A DNA stretch of 64,000 nucleotides from Amphiura filiformis (lineage: Eukaryota > Echinodermata > Ophiuroidea > Amphilepidida > Amphiuridae), in the NCBI RefSeq assembly GCF_039555335.1, contig NC_092636.1:60267991-60331990 (forward strand). Reading direction: 5' to 3'. Below, piece by piece: positions 36,751 through 48,616 of the stretch; position 1 is the stretch's first letter, and the number at the start of each line of letters is the position of its first letter. Both the position numbers and the translations under genes were made by a program. Below the pieces are notes generated by a model. That model was not told where the DNA came from, ran no database searches, and saw only the letters and a program-made list of their open reading frames with translations.

Positions 36751-37153
36751 GTAACCATCGGCTATGATAGTCGACCCGTCTTGAAACCTCGGTGAATGGA
36801 GAGGATAGCTGACTTATAGCTGGCCCCAGTGGCCCGCTGAAGTCTTGCTTGGAACTTTTTGTCAGAAACTCCGGAACTAGCAGCACAGAGGCTCTAGCGG
36901 GAGAGCTATTTATCTCATCGAACCAAGCGTAGTATGGAGCCAGACGCTGGCTGTACGTACGGAGGGTAGACTTCCGTCTAGCAACGGCGATGAGAAAAAC
37001 AGCTTCTGATGAAAAGTATCCCTCGCCGCGCGTTCCTGGTAAGGGCCATGCAGCTAACTGCAGGTGCTCTAGTGATAGACTGGGTACCTCCCCTCCGGGC
37101 ATCCGGAGTAGATCTGGTACCTCGGGGAGTGCCAGCGGCCTTGCCGCTAACAG
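36751..37153 (-). pseudogene. DIRS recombinase N-terminal domain
   Basis: Reads RRKSTLRTYSQRLAPYYAW and NSSPARASVLLVPEFLTK on the minus strand, the core-binding domain of DIRS recombinases. The end of the RNase H frame (LLAARPLALPEVPDLLRMPG) precedes it. This segment has no counterpart in the duplicated copy. Confidence 0.75.
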
Positions 37154-37200
37154 AATGACAATGCAGACTTCCCACCCGATCTTGGCCACCACCCTCATGA

Positions 37201-37656
37201 GGCTCTGTAAGGGTGATGAAATGTGGTCGTGAGTCCCTCGCAAGGCTTGTGTTCGGAAGAAAAAGTGCTGCAGCGCCCTATCGGACACCCCAGCCTATCT
37301 TCGGCTTCAGACGAACCTTGCCCAACTTTGGGGATGGAGAGGGACGAATGTCGGTATGCACCGCGCCGTTCAGTAGCCACGAGAACAGAGCGCCCGAAAC
37401 AGTGTCGCTCCAGTGTTTGTGAACACGGAAGCCAACTTCGAGACCATGTGCAACTCAGCACCGCCGTCTCGAAGCCAACGCTAAACGGAAAGCCATCTTG
37501 AGAGTTACGTATTTAAGCGCCGCTTTTGGACGGAGGCTCAAAAGGGTGACCCTTAAAGTAATCTAAGACTGTGTTGGGATCCCTTAGGAGGATCACTTTC
37601 CTTTTCGGCGGACACTCGTTGAACATACCGTCGAGGCGTAGACGCCGTAGACTGAG
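37201..37656 (-). repeat. Duplicate of the recombinase core segment
   Basis: Near-identical to 36297-36750. A flanking 48-base segment (37154-37201) is also repeated at 37657-37705, so a larger tandem duplication followed by loss of the 36751-37153 equivalent explains the order. Few differences separate the copies, so the event is younger than the element's decay. Confidence 0.85.
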
Positions 37657-37689
37657 AATGACAATGCAGACTTCCCACCCGATCTTGGC

Positions 37690-38130
37690 CACCACCCTCA
37701 TGAGTAGTGAGATCGGAGGAAATGCATAAGCTGTCATCCCTCCCCAGTCTATGGACAGAGCGTCCACGGTGAATGCTTGGGGGTCCGCGACCCTTGAGCA
37801 GTACACCGGCAGTGGATGATTGTGATGAGATGCGAACAGATCTATCGAGGGGTGGTACATCCCCTTGAAGATCGTCTGAGCGACCTGCGGAGCAAGGGAC
37901 CATTCTGTTGGTCCCGACACCCTTCCTCGTGACAAATCGTGCGTGAGGATGCTGGTGACGCCCGCGATGTGTATCGTAATCTGCCTGAACTTGCACCACC
38001 CTATCAGGTGTCGTGCATGCAGGCACAATCGTGGTGGCCTGGAGTCCCCTTGTCTGTTGAGGTAGGCTACCACGGTTGTGTTGTCCGTCTGGACAATGAT
38101 ATGTGATCCCATGATCACCTAAGCGAGAGA
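37690..38130 (-). pseudogene. DIRS RNase H domain
   Basis: The minus strand reads HIIVQTDNTTVVAYLNRQG, then LTHDLSRG, EWSL and CSRVADPQAFTVDALSIDWG, the standard series of DIRS RNase H motifs with the metal-binding TDN. A segment of the duplicated recombinase follows in frame at its end. Confidence 0.85.
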
Positions 38131-38960
38131 GGTTGATGTACGGTACGAGGTCTACCATACTGGCCATTAGGCCTACCACCTTCATCCATGCCACAGCGGG
38201 TATTGCCCAAGACTCGGCCAAGAGTCGGGCACACCGCACCATGTTCGTCACCCGCTCGGGTGAGGGCACCGCGATCCCCTCCGTGAGGGTGATTTGGGCC
38301 CTACAAATAGTGGTGTCTGCGCCGGGACCATGTTGGACTTTTTGAGCTGATCAAAAAAAATCCAAGGTCCCGCACCCTATGGACTATCAACCCCACGAGA
38401 CCCTTAGTCTCCAGTAGAGTGTGTCCGTATATGCACCCCTGTGCATCAGGTATGCTGCCACCGCTCTGACCAAGAGTGTAAACACCCTGGGAGAGGTGGA
38501 CAGGCCGGGTGGCTGGAATCAAAACTGGTAATTTTGATCCTGTACCTAGAAGCGCAGATACCTCCGATCTTGAGAGGTGATTGGCATATGCAGGTAGGCG
38601 TCCGAGAGATCCAGTGATGCTGTTCCCATACCCCTGATGGGGCAGGCTAGCACCGAGGCGAGAGTCTCCACCCTGAACCTCTTGAGCCTGAAGAACTAGT
38701 TCAACATCCTACGGTTCCGGATGGGAGTCCCGTCGCCGGTCTTCCTTGGAGCCAATAGCTCCAAGATCACCCGTAGAACGGGGGTAGACCGGGACAATCG
38801 CCCGCCGTGAGAAGCTGTGTGATCCTGTCAGTAGTGCCCGACGCTGGGGGCCGTCTGACGGCACTACTGTGGACCTCTGAAATGTGCAGACGAATGTGGA
38901 GAGACTGGGCTGACAGTCTGTAACCCCCACTCACCACTGACCATACCCAGGCGCCCAAAG
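38130..38960 (-). pseudogene. DIRS reverse transcriptase, dead
   Basis: Minus-strand frames give TGDGTPIRNR, SLDLSDAYLHMPI and a TSPRVFTLLVRAVAAYL run, then WMKVVGLMASMVDLVPY in the connection. The YxDD catalytic box expected after AAYLMHRG is replaced by unrelated residues, and the frame changes several times. Confidence 0.8.
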
Positions 38961-40064
38961 AGATGGTTTCCCACCTCTGGGCGAAGCCATAAGCGGTCGT
39001 CCTGGACCGTCGACCGCCGAGCCCCCAGGAATGCTCCGCCTAGCCTCCCTTGGAAGAGCGCTTGCTCTTTTTCGGGGTTTGGCAGCTGTTCCCGTGCTAC
39101 CCTTGCGCCTCCCAGAAATGGGCGCTGCAGAGGTAGTGGGCTCGGATACTGTTGGTGGTGCACGGCCTGCTGGAGTCGGAGTATTCAAGCCGCATTCTCG
39201 CTAGAAGACCTGGTCTCCCTGCGCTTGTGCTTCGACTTGCTGCTCCTACCCATGGTAAGGGCAGTGTCCGACTCCTTCAGAGTGCCCTCGTTGGTAGCTT
39301 CTTTGCACGGTCCTCCACCGTAGCGCAAAAGCATCCAACGAGAAAAGGACCTTGCCTTTCCATCGCGTTGAGCGATTGGAGTGGCAGGCCCCTCCCCCCG
39401 GCGCTGAGTGGACACCCTATGGGCTAGGCCCATGGAGCTCTCGTTGAGGCTAGCTGTTAGCACCGCTAATAGGCTCACCTCGCGGAAGAGCTCAGATGTT
39501 GCCTGAGCGTCATACGCTTGACGACATCTGGGTCCCTCTCGGATCCCCTCAGGTAGGTCCCATGGTCCTCTCGCGTTACACGCAGAGGAAGCGTGCAAGC
39601 ATGCGGCGTCATAGCTCTACTGAGCTCGACAGCCCTACGATATCTACCCTTGAGGTTTGCCGGGAATGAGAGTGCAGGCGTCCCCTGTGAGGAAGCAGCA
39701 GCTGAGCATCCTACTGAACGGATCCCCTGGTCCTCCTCAACGGACTCCCCCTAAGGGGGTGTCTGGAGGAAGATCAGTGCTGGTGCTCCCCTCGCGGGGC
39801 AGCGGGGGAAGGAGATTGTAGTGTTGTCGTTAGACTCACTACCGGACTCAGCTTCCGACTCCTTTCCCTCGCCCACGGTATCCGTATCATGCTCCGATGA
39901 TGACGGTAACTGGGGACGGGCATCTGAACGCGGGTAAGAAGGCATAACCACCGCGTGGCTCGCCGACTACTTGCCAGCAGAAGAGGGAGTACTTCCGCAA
40001 GACCCTGAGGTACCCGCCATGGCACCACTGGGTCCGCATGCTCTCGCAGCCGTCGTCCTCCAGA

Positions 40065-40336
40065 GTCTTAGCCAGAAATCAGAAACCACCCGTCCAAGCA
40101 GATACCAAAATTTGACCCTCAAATATAAAACAACTTGTCTATACCCATGGAAGGGTCATTGGGGTCAAATATGTCCTGATTTGGCCTTTACATGTCACTC
40201 TGAATTAGTCTCAAGTTCATATAAACTTATAATCATCTGTTTTAGAGCTATCACATCTGTAAAATCCATTAAATCCACCCGTCTAAAATTAGATTAGCCC
40301 GTCTTAAAGACGGGTGGACGCATGGCTGGCTAAGAC
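40065..40336. mobile_element. MITE, GTCTTAGCCAG family, inside DIRS
   Basis: GTCTTAGCCAG and its reverse complement CTGGCTAAGAC frame an AT-rich 272-base insert in GC-rich DIRS sequence, with CACCCGTC and GACGGGTG further in. A relative lies in cdk11 intron 1 at 49129-49379. Confidence 0.8.
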
Positions 40337-40589
40337 CTTGGTCCTAGCGCTAGCAGCACGGGGCCTACCCTGATCAAGATCTGGGTTAGCCCCACGCCGG
40401 CTGGCCTGGTCAACAGCTGATGGTACTGCGTGGCCATCGCTAGGCGACACTTGCCACGGTGCTAGACCGTGGAAGAAACACCCTGCGGCGGGTACCACGG
40501 AGCATACCCAGCCGGCAGCTGACCCTGAAAGGATCCGCCACCAGGGTAACCCCAGCACCGCCCCGTTGCCACACAGACTGTGGCGACTA

Positions 40590-40840
40590 GGGCAGGTGCT
40601 GCGGTACCGGTGCGGTACCAGCGCGGGTACCCGTGAGGGTTCCCAGCTGTGGACCGCTGTACCCTCGCCACACTGCGTTCCCTACTGGGGATCAAGCTGT
40701 GTGTTGGCGCAGTACCGCGGCCTTGATACCAGCGTGGGTACCGTGAGGGTTCCCGGCTGTGTACCGCTGTACCCATGCCTCACTGCATTCCCCGTAAGAG
40801 GATCAAGCCGTGTGTATGGGTACCCCGCTATACCGGCTGT
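40590..40840. repeat. Tandem repeat, about 113 bp unit, two copies
   Basis: Unit contains GGGTTCCCAGCTGTG / GGGTTCCCGGCTGTG and CCGCTGTACCC. It lies in the gag-like region and is coding length-neutral only by chance (113 is not a multiple of three). Confidence 0.75.
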
Positions 40841-41453
40841 CCCTTGGCTAGAGGGAACCTGCCGTGTACTACGGGTAGTGGAGCGTGCATACCCCAGATC
40901 AATCTCCTCGCCACCTGAATAGGCAGCGTCAATCAATGGAGCCATGCTCTGTTGATTTGACAGGGATCGATCATGAGAGGGTAATTGACCCATTGACGAT
41001 AATGGATCATCCACGCTCCGCTGGCTCTCGAGGACATAAGTGGGTTGTTGATCAGCTAGGCTGTTCAAGCTACCTACTCTACCCTCAAAAGCCTCGCCCA
41101 AGGTCGCTGTGTGTGGCGGACCACTCACGGCAGCTATGGACGCGTGCATAGTGGCTACCACTGAAGTCGAGCCTTAGCCCGTCTCGGTAGCTGCCACCGA
41201 TTGCACTTGGGTCGCTGTCCTGTGAGAGACTACGAGCCCAACCCCCGAATAATCGCCAGCCGGTCCCGGAGGACAGCCGACAGCTATTCCAGGGCCCAGG
41301 GTATCACTCGGCGGTCCCACCATGGGACGCTGCCATGTGACGACCCCAGTTGGTTCTGCTAAGACTACACCCACAGCGTTAGCTGCGGTATCGTCTATGC
41401 TGAACCCATGCACACTCTCACTCGACCCTTGCGGGGTACGAAAGGCGTGCTGT

Positions 41454-41637
41454 GTGCTGTGGATCAACCCAGGCAAGCCCAGGGTTCCACCTGCGTGCTA
41501 TGGATCAACCCAGGCGAGCCCAGGCTTCCATTGGCACGCTGCGTGCTATGGATCAACCCGGGCAAGCCCAGGGTTCCATTGGCACGCTGCATGCTAGGGT
41601 TCGACCCAGGCAAGCCCGGGGTACCCTTGCATGCTGC
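41454..41637. repeat. Tandem repeat, 41-48 bp unit, four copies
   Basis: Each unit carries GGATCAACCC(A/G)GGC(A/G)AGCC and ends near CACGCTGC; the last is most diverged. Confidence 0.85.
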
Positions 41638-41639
41638 CC

Positions 41640-42700
41640 GTCGCTGGCTACTACTGTGGCTGTTTGAGCCCGTAGATATGTCTGCAACAGACGGGTGTCC
41701 TCCTGCTAAAAACCCGTGAGGATTTTTGCTAAAGGACTGGTATCCTCCTGCTACAAACCCGCTAGGGTTTTCGCTGGTGGTTACCGCTCTGCTGCCTGCT
41801 ACTTTGCTCCGACGTAGAGTCAGTGCTTTCGCTGGCTGCTGAGCCTTTGGACGCGCTAGCAGTCCCCAAAGGAACCGCCTGCTTGTCCGGGGACCGGAGC
41901 CCCTTTAAGCAGACCTGCCATGACCCATAGGGGCTGTCACAGCAGAATCTACCGTATCGACCTTACCAGTGCCCTTGGTAGATTTCTTCTTCGTCTTATG
42001 GCGATGACGGAGCCTATCCAAATCGTCAAGCTGGAACTAGGAGAGTCCTAAGCAAAAGAAAGACATCTAGAAGACCGTGAGCACTCCCTGTGGGTGAAAC
42101 AGAGCGGGTGTGGGTCCCACTCCGTCACCAGGGAAGGGCAAGCCCGACAGGGCCGAGGCGTAGCGAGGAGAAAGGGAGGGGGCACTACCCCCCAACACGC
42201 GACTCAAGCCCAGTAAGCAAACCTGAGCACGGAGGCTGGTCGCTAACGTTAGTGGTAAAGTAAGGACTGGCTAACTTTATTACTAAAAATGTCAGACGGG
42301 TCCCTACCAAGCCCCACCGTATGAATATCTGATTAACTCGTCTTATCGGACGGTTATGAAAGACATAATAAACGATAGAGTAATCACCATAACATAGCAA
42401 CAATAACCTACCGTACATGATATACAATGTGCATGTACAAAACATCTATTGTAACTTACAGGCTGCAATGGTTGTTTTACGTGGGAAACAAAATGAATGG
42501 CGCCAACGAGCGTCCATTTTGAATTGCTTGTGTGTCCCGTATACAAACGGAGGCACGATATGTAGCTAAGTTTTGGATTGTTTTTGTCACTTTTTCGCCA
42601 GAAAATGTCGTCAAAACTATCCTCAGCCGAACAATACCGGTTTGGTTTTACCTAAGGTGTGAAACTACAACCATTTATCTCGCTTTGGTCGAGAAAATGA
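41640..42700. other. 5' part of the DIRS element, no intact frame
   Basis: Probably leader and the start of gag on the minus strand. No frame above 90 codons shows family features. The inverted terminus begins at about 42700. Confidence 0.45.
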
Positions 42701-42984
42701 TACTCAGTGCTATGAACAATCGATCTAGGCACGTCTGTGTCAGTCGGAGACCAAGTTGGATAAGAGATGATGATCTGGTGTGGCGTCACCAAGTTGGGGA
42801 TTGGTTTTTTTGTTATTTATTCATTTATGTGGGACAAAATGACTATTGGTTTTTCCGCATCTCGGGATCGATGCAAGAAGTATCTTAATCAACATCGGAA
42901 ATGGTAAGATCGTCCGGTGTACTGAGTCTGTATATTATGGCTTAAAAAAACCCTGAATTATTTGGAGTTGAATACAACAACTCT

Positions 42985-43985
42985 ATTGGTTATTTACTAC
43001 TAAACTTGCTGAGACTGGTCACCAGAAGGTTCTGACCCAACATGCATCTTAGATGTTGTCCTAGCAAATATGTTAACATTGTTAGAGCCAAAATGGTACA
43101 CTTCCAGGAATTAGTGATCACAGCATCATAAACTTGCAGGCTGCACAGCACAAGAAGGGAGAAGATACCAAGGTGCAATGCTGACAAAGACAAAATTCTG
43201 GAAGATCTAAAGAATTTCCAGCAGACTTACTTCCGTGTGAAAGACAAATCTGTTGAAGACAACTAGACAAGTATTGAGCAAGAAATCAAGATGTATTGGA
43301 CAAACATTTTACTTCCAATTGAAAACTCTCTTTACCATGGTTCGGCAGAGGACAAAGAATGCTTACGCAGACCTATATAGTTTGATCAGCTGGAAATCGG
43401 CGGGCCTTTTAACATCGTGGATTAATATTAATATATTTCATTTTGAGAATTGCCTTCTGACATCTCTCCAAAAGTATCACAAATTATCAATTAAAGTCCT
43501 ATACCTTGTCTACTTTATTTAACAAGCTCAATAGACCAGACGGGTCAACTATGTCCCTCTTAATGCTTTTTGGCATAGCGGTAAAAGCCTAAGAATTCCT
43601 GCCGATGACGAGCTGATCAAAGTATAAACAGTAGAGGTACATAACAAAGCAAATGATCTGGGAACCCTAAACACTGGGAGGATCACATGTACACTACACA
43701 GCCATTTCAAACAAGCTGAAGAAGAATCTAACACAACCTAGAACTTTACGTATACATGTACATGTACATACATGTACATGTAGATAGTAATCAAAAAGCT
43801 TTGGTCATCAGATCACCAGTGTGTTCACAGAGGAAGGAAAAACTGAAATTCCTGACCTGGGTGATAGCCAATATCCTGACATATCAGATATAACTTTGGT
43901 GACTGAAGAAGGAGTTCTCAAACTGTTACAGAAAGGTGAATATTATCTTCAAAAAGGGCGATATAAGTCTAAGCCAGAGAACTAA
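42985..43985 (+). mobile_element. Decayed LINE: endonuclease end and start of RT
   Basis: Plus-strand frames give PGISDHSIINLQAAQH-like endonuclease sequence with stops near 43100, and VFTEEGKTEIPDLGD then TLVTEEGVLKLLQKG near 43830-43960, the linker and start of RT in many LINEs. Heavily mutated. Confidence 0.65.
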
Positions 43986-43990
43986 AAGTA

Positions 43991-44464
43991 TGCACAAAAA
44001 GTAATGCAGCTGTTATAAATACGCCTATAAGCTTCAGAACTAATAATTGTTTTTACAATATTTTAAAATAAAAAGATGGATGATTTATTTCCGCGCATTT
44101 TGATACCCAATTTGTCCAATTTGGTTCAATATTAACAATACAGCAGTGTTTTGAAAGAAAAATACCCGAATTGAAAAGTTGCAGCTATTTGTATTGATTT
44201 GAAGCAAGCGCGAAGATAATGGCGGGTTTTACGTGTTTACAGTGCTGGCATAATTAACCATTGATCGCTGTAAACTGCAACTTTTAAATTCAGGTATTTT
44301 TCTTTAAAAGCACTACTGTGTTGTTAATATTGAACGACATTTGACAAATGGGGTATCAAAATGCGCATTAAATCATCCTTCTCTCTTATGTTGAAATATT
44401 GTGAAAACAATTATTAGTCCTGAAGCTATAGGCGTATTTATAATAGCTGCGTTACTTTTTGTGC
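43991..44464. mobile_element. Foldback MITE with TGCACAAAAAGTAA ends
   Basis: Two arms of about 200 bases mirror each other, sharing TGCACAAAAAGTAA, TATAAATACGCCTATA and GACTAATAATTG-type words. The loop is near 44210-44260. Confidence 0.88.
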
Positions 44465-44574
44465 AGACTTTATATAGAGAAGTGTCCCTGACCAGCATCA
44501 TAAGATCATCAAATACATTATTCACTCTCAAATGGAAGTGGTATTTATGAGAAAAAGTGGTATTTTATATGTGT

Positions 44575-44890
44575 ACCCTGGCTGGACCACAGTGGCAATC
44601 GTAGTGACGGAGGTGTGAGTACCTCAGGCTAACCCGGTACACCCATCGAATGTGTGTCATCAGCCCTCAGATCGGCCCTCAGGTGACTGTAGGAACCCAT
44701 GGATTCGATCCATGTACTAACCCGGAACACTTTATAACTGCCACCATGCATTGACTACCTGTGTGTGCAGGTGACTAAGTTAACTACTGCGCACACCACA
44801 CCCTGCTTGTGTTATCTCACCAAGGGAAGTTGAGCGGTATTTACAAAGAAGAAGAAGAAAAAGAACTTGAACTTGGACTAAACATGCTAA
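44575..44890 (+). mobile_element. tRNA-derived SINE
   Basis: A TGGACCACAGTGGCAA box A region is followed by GGATTCGATCC, which matches the polymerase III box B consensus, though it is over 100 bases away. A non-tRNA body and a GAAGAAGAAGAAAAAG tail follow. Confidence 0.65.
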
Positions 44891-45098
44891 GGCTATAAGC
44901 ACATGATAAGCTTATTAAAAATTAATAAACCCATTTGCGAATATTGCAAAGTCTCTCTTTTGAAACAGAGTGAAGCCACATTATATTTATATATGAAAAA
45001 TTCAGTTTATTCATTTAAATATATGAGTTTTTTTTAAAAACAACTTACTCTTTTGAAGCGCTTTATTTGCCAGTAGCCCTTGTTGACAACAATAAAGC

Positions 45099-45241
45099 TA
45101 AATTTATACTCCATCGCTGAGCGACGAACGATTGGTGTCTAGCCAATGGCGAAGCGCTTTTTTTGTTGGGTCGGGAAAAGCACGCTACCTCATTAGTTTA
45201 ATACCAATCGCTTATCGCTCAACGATAAAATATAAACTCAA
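45099..45241. mobile_element. Hairpin MITE, GCTGAGCGACGA type
   Basis: ATTTATACTCCATCGCTGAG and its mirror CTCAACGATAAAATATAAA, with CGATTGG/CCAATCG inside, frame about 140 bases. Confidence 0.7.
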
Positions 45242-45339
45242 CTTAACATAGCTCACCGGCAGCTGGTACTGGACTTTATCGCAGTCGTAATATTGTCGCA
45301 GCAAGAATCACAGCAAAATCAAGACTGTATAGAATCAGA

Positions 45340-46075
45340 ATCAGAATGTTTTATTAACAATTACCGAACATACAGTATGGTTAATACACAATACAACTAT
45401 AATTACATATGAAACTACATAAACTACTAAAAATAAGAAACAAAGTTTAAAATATATGATATCATAATCATTAGCACACATATCTAATTTATATGATGTA
45501 AAACTTGTACAAAAATTAACCAGTAATATTTAACCCAGCGCTAGAATGTCACTAGACTGCTGCCCTCAGTCGTCACTACGAAGCATACACAGTACATGCG
45601 AAGTGAAGACGGCTGATTGGAATTAGTCTAGAATGTCACTATAATACTGTCACGTCTCAGCCGACCAGTAAAAAATTGTATGGTGAAAGATTTAGATCAA
45701 GTCTAATTCAGCGCTATACAAAGACTCAGACTGTTCCACTGACCTGTGTCTTCACTCATCAGTGACTATCGCCCTCACAACCAAATATTTACAAGGCATC
45801 AATTATTGAAAGCGGAGTTTACTTGCTTCATTTATAAATATACTAACCGATTTCACAATATCATAATCTGTCGTACCAATTATCATTATAAATAAATCCT
45901 GCTCGGATAAAGTTGTGAAATCAAAGGTTTCAGATAGATCAGAAAACAATTTCAAACGATATTGTTTAACAAGATTACAACGCATAATAAAATGAAATTC
46001 ATCATCTATTTCATTCAAATTACAAACTTGACAAAGTCTATAAAAAACTACGATAAAAATGGGTCACCACATGAG
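45340..46075 (-). mobile_element. LINE C-terminus and 3' end
   Basis: The minus strand encodes EIDDEFHFIMRCNLVKQYR and FINEASKLRFQ, the conserved C-terminal domain of a LINE polymerase, followed by a stop and AT-rich 3' sequence. The preceding frame (46038-46235) may be its continuation. 5'-truncated. Confidence 0.8.
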
Positions 46076-46514
46076 GGCGACAAATAATTGATTGGATGAC
46101 GCTGGACGACAGAAACTTCCAACAATTAGCACTCCTTTCTTCGCAAAATCGAACTAATTTGGTGAGTTTATTACTGCAGATCTTTCTTACGGCGTAATGA
46201 AGTGCTAGTTTTACATTTTGAATGTTCTTCATCAATCATCAGGTGTGAATTAAGCCTAATTTTTACAATATCAATGCACATCATGATATTTTAATGTGTA
46301 AATTGTTGAATTCGGAAACTTGGCACTGCACTGCTCTGCCAGTTCTCAATCCGTTCTCAATATGGTGATCAAAGTATTCTAGCCAGAATACTTTGATTTA
46401 GAGGTTAATAACTGCACATCGGTTATTTGGAGGGCATTTTGATACTAACGCGTATCATTGTGTGTTCCAGGAGTCATTATGAGTTCATACATGTATACGA
46501 ATATAATACGATAT

Positions 46515-46882
46515 GGCCAAATAAAAAAATAAACATGTTTCACGTCCCCTCCGCTTCCTTTTTGAGGTTTCATCAAATATTTTTTATTTTTGAAATTCAG
46601 TTATAACTTTTCATTAATTATGTCTAGGAAGTAGAGATGCTTTCTATAGCCTTGCTAATATAAGAAACACTTTTGGAAGGTTTTGAGATAATTAGAGGGG
46701 GTCTACCTCTCAGAACAACAAATAAAAAGAGTCCTCCTCCTTTTTCCTGGCATAATTGTGTTTGCTAAAAACAGCTCTAATTATGGGTATTTACACCGAT
46801 TTTGAGATTAAAAAATAAAAAGCCCCCTCCTCCTTTTTTTCAACAATCCGGACGTGAAACATGTTTTTTATTTTACTTGGCC
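46515..46882. mobile_element. MITE with GGCCAAATAAAA ends
   Basis: Inverted ends GGCCAA(A/G)TAAAA lead to ACATGTTTCACGTCC on both sides. The flanks TAT and TAA are close to a TWA duplication. 368 bases, no coding capacity. Confidence 0.8.
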
Positions 46883-47042
46883 TAACGACGTTTCTGATTT
46901 GCATTTGGACCCTTTTTTTTTGCTGGTCATAAATTCCGTTTATGACCAGTACGCAGGGCATAAACAAGCTGCGTCGGAACCCAATTAACTCGATCCACGA
47001 TTTGCTAGTGTTGCGTACACACGCATGTCACTGCGCCCATCT

Positions 47043-47322
47043 CACGCGGAGCGCAAAAGATGAACGTGTTGACACCCGGCCGTTGACCTCTAGCCGAGCT
47101 GCTTCCTGCAATTAGGCCAACTCATTTTCTCCCAATTTTTGAAGGAAAACGGTATGGAAATGTTATTTAAACTTGTAAACCCTCACGCGGGGCGCACAAG
47201 CGTACGCGTTGACACCCGGCCGTTGACCTCTAGCCGAGCTGCTTCCTGCAATTAGGCCTACTCATTTTCTCCCAATTTTTGAAGGAAAACGGTATGGAAA
47301 TGTTATTGAAACTTGTAAACCC
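47043..47322. repeat. Tandem duplication, 140-bp unit, two copies
   Basis: Near-identical units containing TTGACACCCGGCCGTTGACC and GAAGGAAAACGGTATGGAAA. One difference turns TAGGCCAA into TAGGCCTA in the second copy. Confidence 0.9.
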
Positions 47323-47382
47323 TTATTATTTTCATTTGTATTGGATTGCTAACAATGTTCAGAATGTTGGGTATGTATGAAC

Positions 47383-47486
47383 AGGGTTCATTCATAGGAT
47401 TTCGGGCATGATCGTTGATTTATGCCCTCGGCTCATGCCTCAGGCATAAACAACGATCATGCCCTCAGTCCTATGAATGAACCCCT
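47383..47486. repeat. Short hairpin element
   Basis: AGGGTTCATTCATAGGA and GGCATGATCGTTG on the left are mirrored on the right, with a loop near 47430-47440. Confidence 0.85.
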
Positions 47487-47935
47487 TTTATTAATAACCG
47501 CGCAAAAAGTTTTTTGTAAAAAAAACCCACAAAATTCATGGATTTGGAGAGTCCCTTGACCTAAAGTGAAGTACGGTACCGTACTGCAATCATTTGTGGT
47601 TGATTAAAAAAAATTTGGGGAAAAATTACCCAAAATTACACAAGTTTGTACATGATTTGTAACTTTGTTTTGTTCACATCAAAATCTATAATAACTACAC
47701 AAGTTAGAAATCTACCCCATTTGGAATTTTGTGTGTTTTGGCAGGAAATTGAAGATTTTTGCATTTTGTGAAAATCGTGGTGCGTTTTTGGCCTCCAAAA
47801 TCGTGTAATCCGAACAGCCCTATATTTAGCCATGGCTCAGGCCTAGCTTTGGGCACTTATATTTTGGGCAATTATATTGACACCAATCAAATAACAGTAA
47901 CTTCCGGCAGTAGTGCTGTTGAAAATACTGCCACG

Positions 47936-48154
47936 CAGGCCCGTACGCAGGATTTTTTTTGGGGGTGCTGATTTTGAAAAAGTGGGACTTTTTTTCCAAG
48001 GGGGGGGGGCGATTTTGTGAAAAGTGGACTTTCTTCCCAAAATTTGGACCGATTTGTTTTGCTCGCTACGCTCGCAATTTGTAATTTTTTGGACATTTTT
48101 ATACTTTTGCCAATTTGGGGGGGTTGCGACCGCACCCCCCTGCATACGGGCCTG
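47936..48154. mobile_element. hAT-type MITE, 8-bp target duplication
   Basis: Inverted ends CAGGCCCGTACGCAGG and CCTGCATACGGGCCTG frame 219 bases. CTGCCACG is repeated at both flanks (47928-47935 and 48155-48162). CAG ends and an 8-base duplication are typical of hAT elements. Confidence 0.88.
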
Positions 48155-48194
48155 CTGCCACGTGATAGCTGGCAGTTGATGGTAAAATCCAGAT

Positions 48195-48331
48195 GTCATT
48201 TCTGTAATATTCTGCCTGGTGCCTGCCTTGAAACGAAATACAAAAATTCCATCCACTGACATCGGCCAGATCATTTCTGTAATATTCTGCCTGCCTTGAA
48301 ACAAAATACAAAAATTCCATCCACTGACATC
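48195..48331. repeat. Tandem repeat, about 75-bp unit, two copies
   Basis: Units share TCATTTCTGTAATATTCTGC and CCATCCACTGACATCG; the second lacks a short segment. Confidence 0.85.
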
Positions 48332-48616
48332 GAATGACTAAAGCATTAAAACTGTTATTTCTTGTAAAAACTATATACATGTATTCTGGTGTGCTGTTTA
48401 CAAGCTATAAAACAAATAAGAATTTTCATCAGAACTGAATTGAACAAGATTCAATATTGTGTTTCACTTTCACATTAAAAAATTGTGTTTTTAATTTATT
48501 CCAAATTACAAGCATAATAGTTTTGAGTGTGAAAATTGTCACATAATAATTCAGTGTTACATTGTACTTGAACTGCATGCAAAATTTTAATTGATGCACT
48601 CTATTTTCCCTTTCAG

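Larger units (their letters stand above)
39000..41500 (-). pseudogene. DIRS gag-like region
   Basis: Several minus-strand frames of 60-160 codons, rich in Ser, Pro, Gly, Arg and Thr, including SKHKRRETRSSS near 39230. The position 5' of the reverse transcriptase suggests gag. No zinc knuckle is seen. Tandem repeats and a MITE break it. Confidence 0.5.
35722..42929 (-). mobile_element. DIRS-type tyrosine-recombinase retrotransposon, decayed
   Basis: The terminal inverted repeats read AGACTCAGTACACCGGACGA inward from both ends. The minus strand holds, in order, a Ser/Pro/Gly-rich gag-like region, reverse transcriptase, RNase H and tyrosine recombinase pieces. Inverted rather than split direct repeats fit DIRS1-like rather than PAT/Ngaro elements. 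GC content is far above its surroundings. Stops, frameshifts, an internal duplication and a MITE insertion (40065-40336) show it cannot be active. Confidence 0.88.

Noticed and set aside
41454..41637. CRISPR-like array
   Set aside because: Degenerate head-to-tail units without unique spacers, in an animal retrotransposon.
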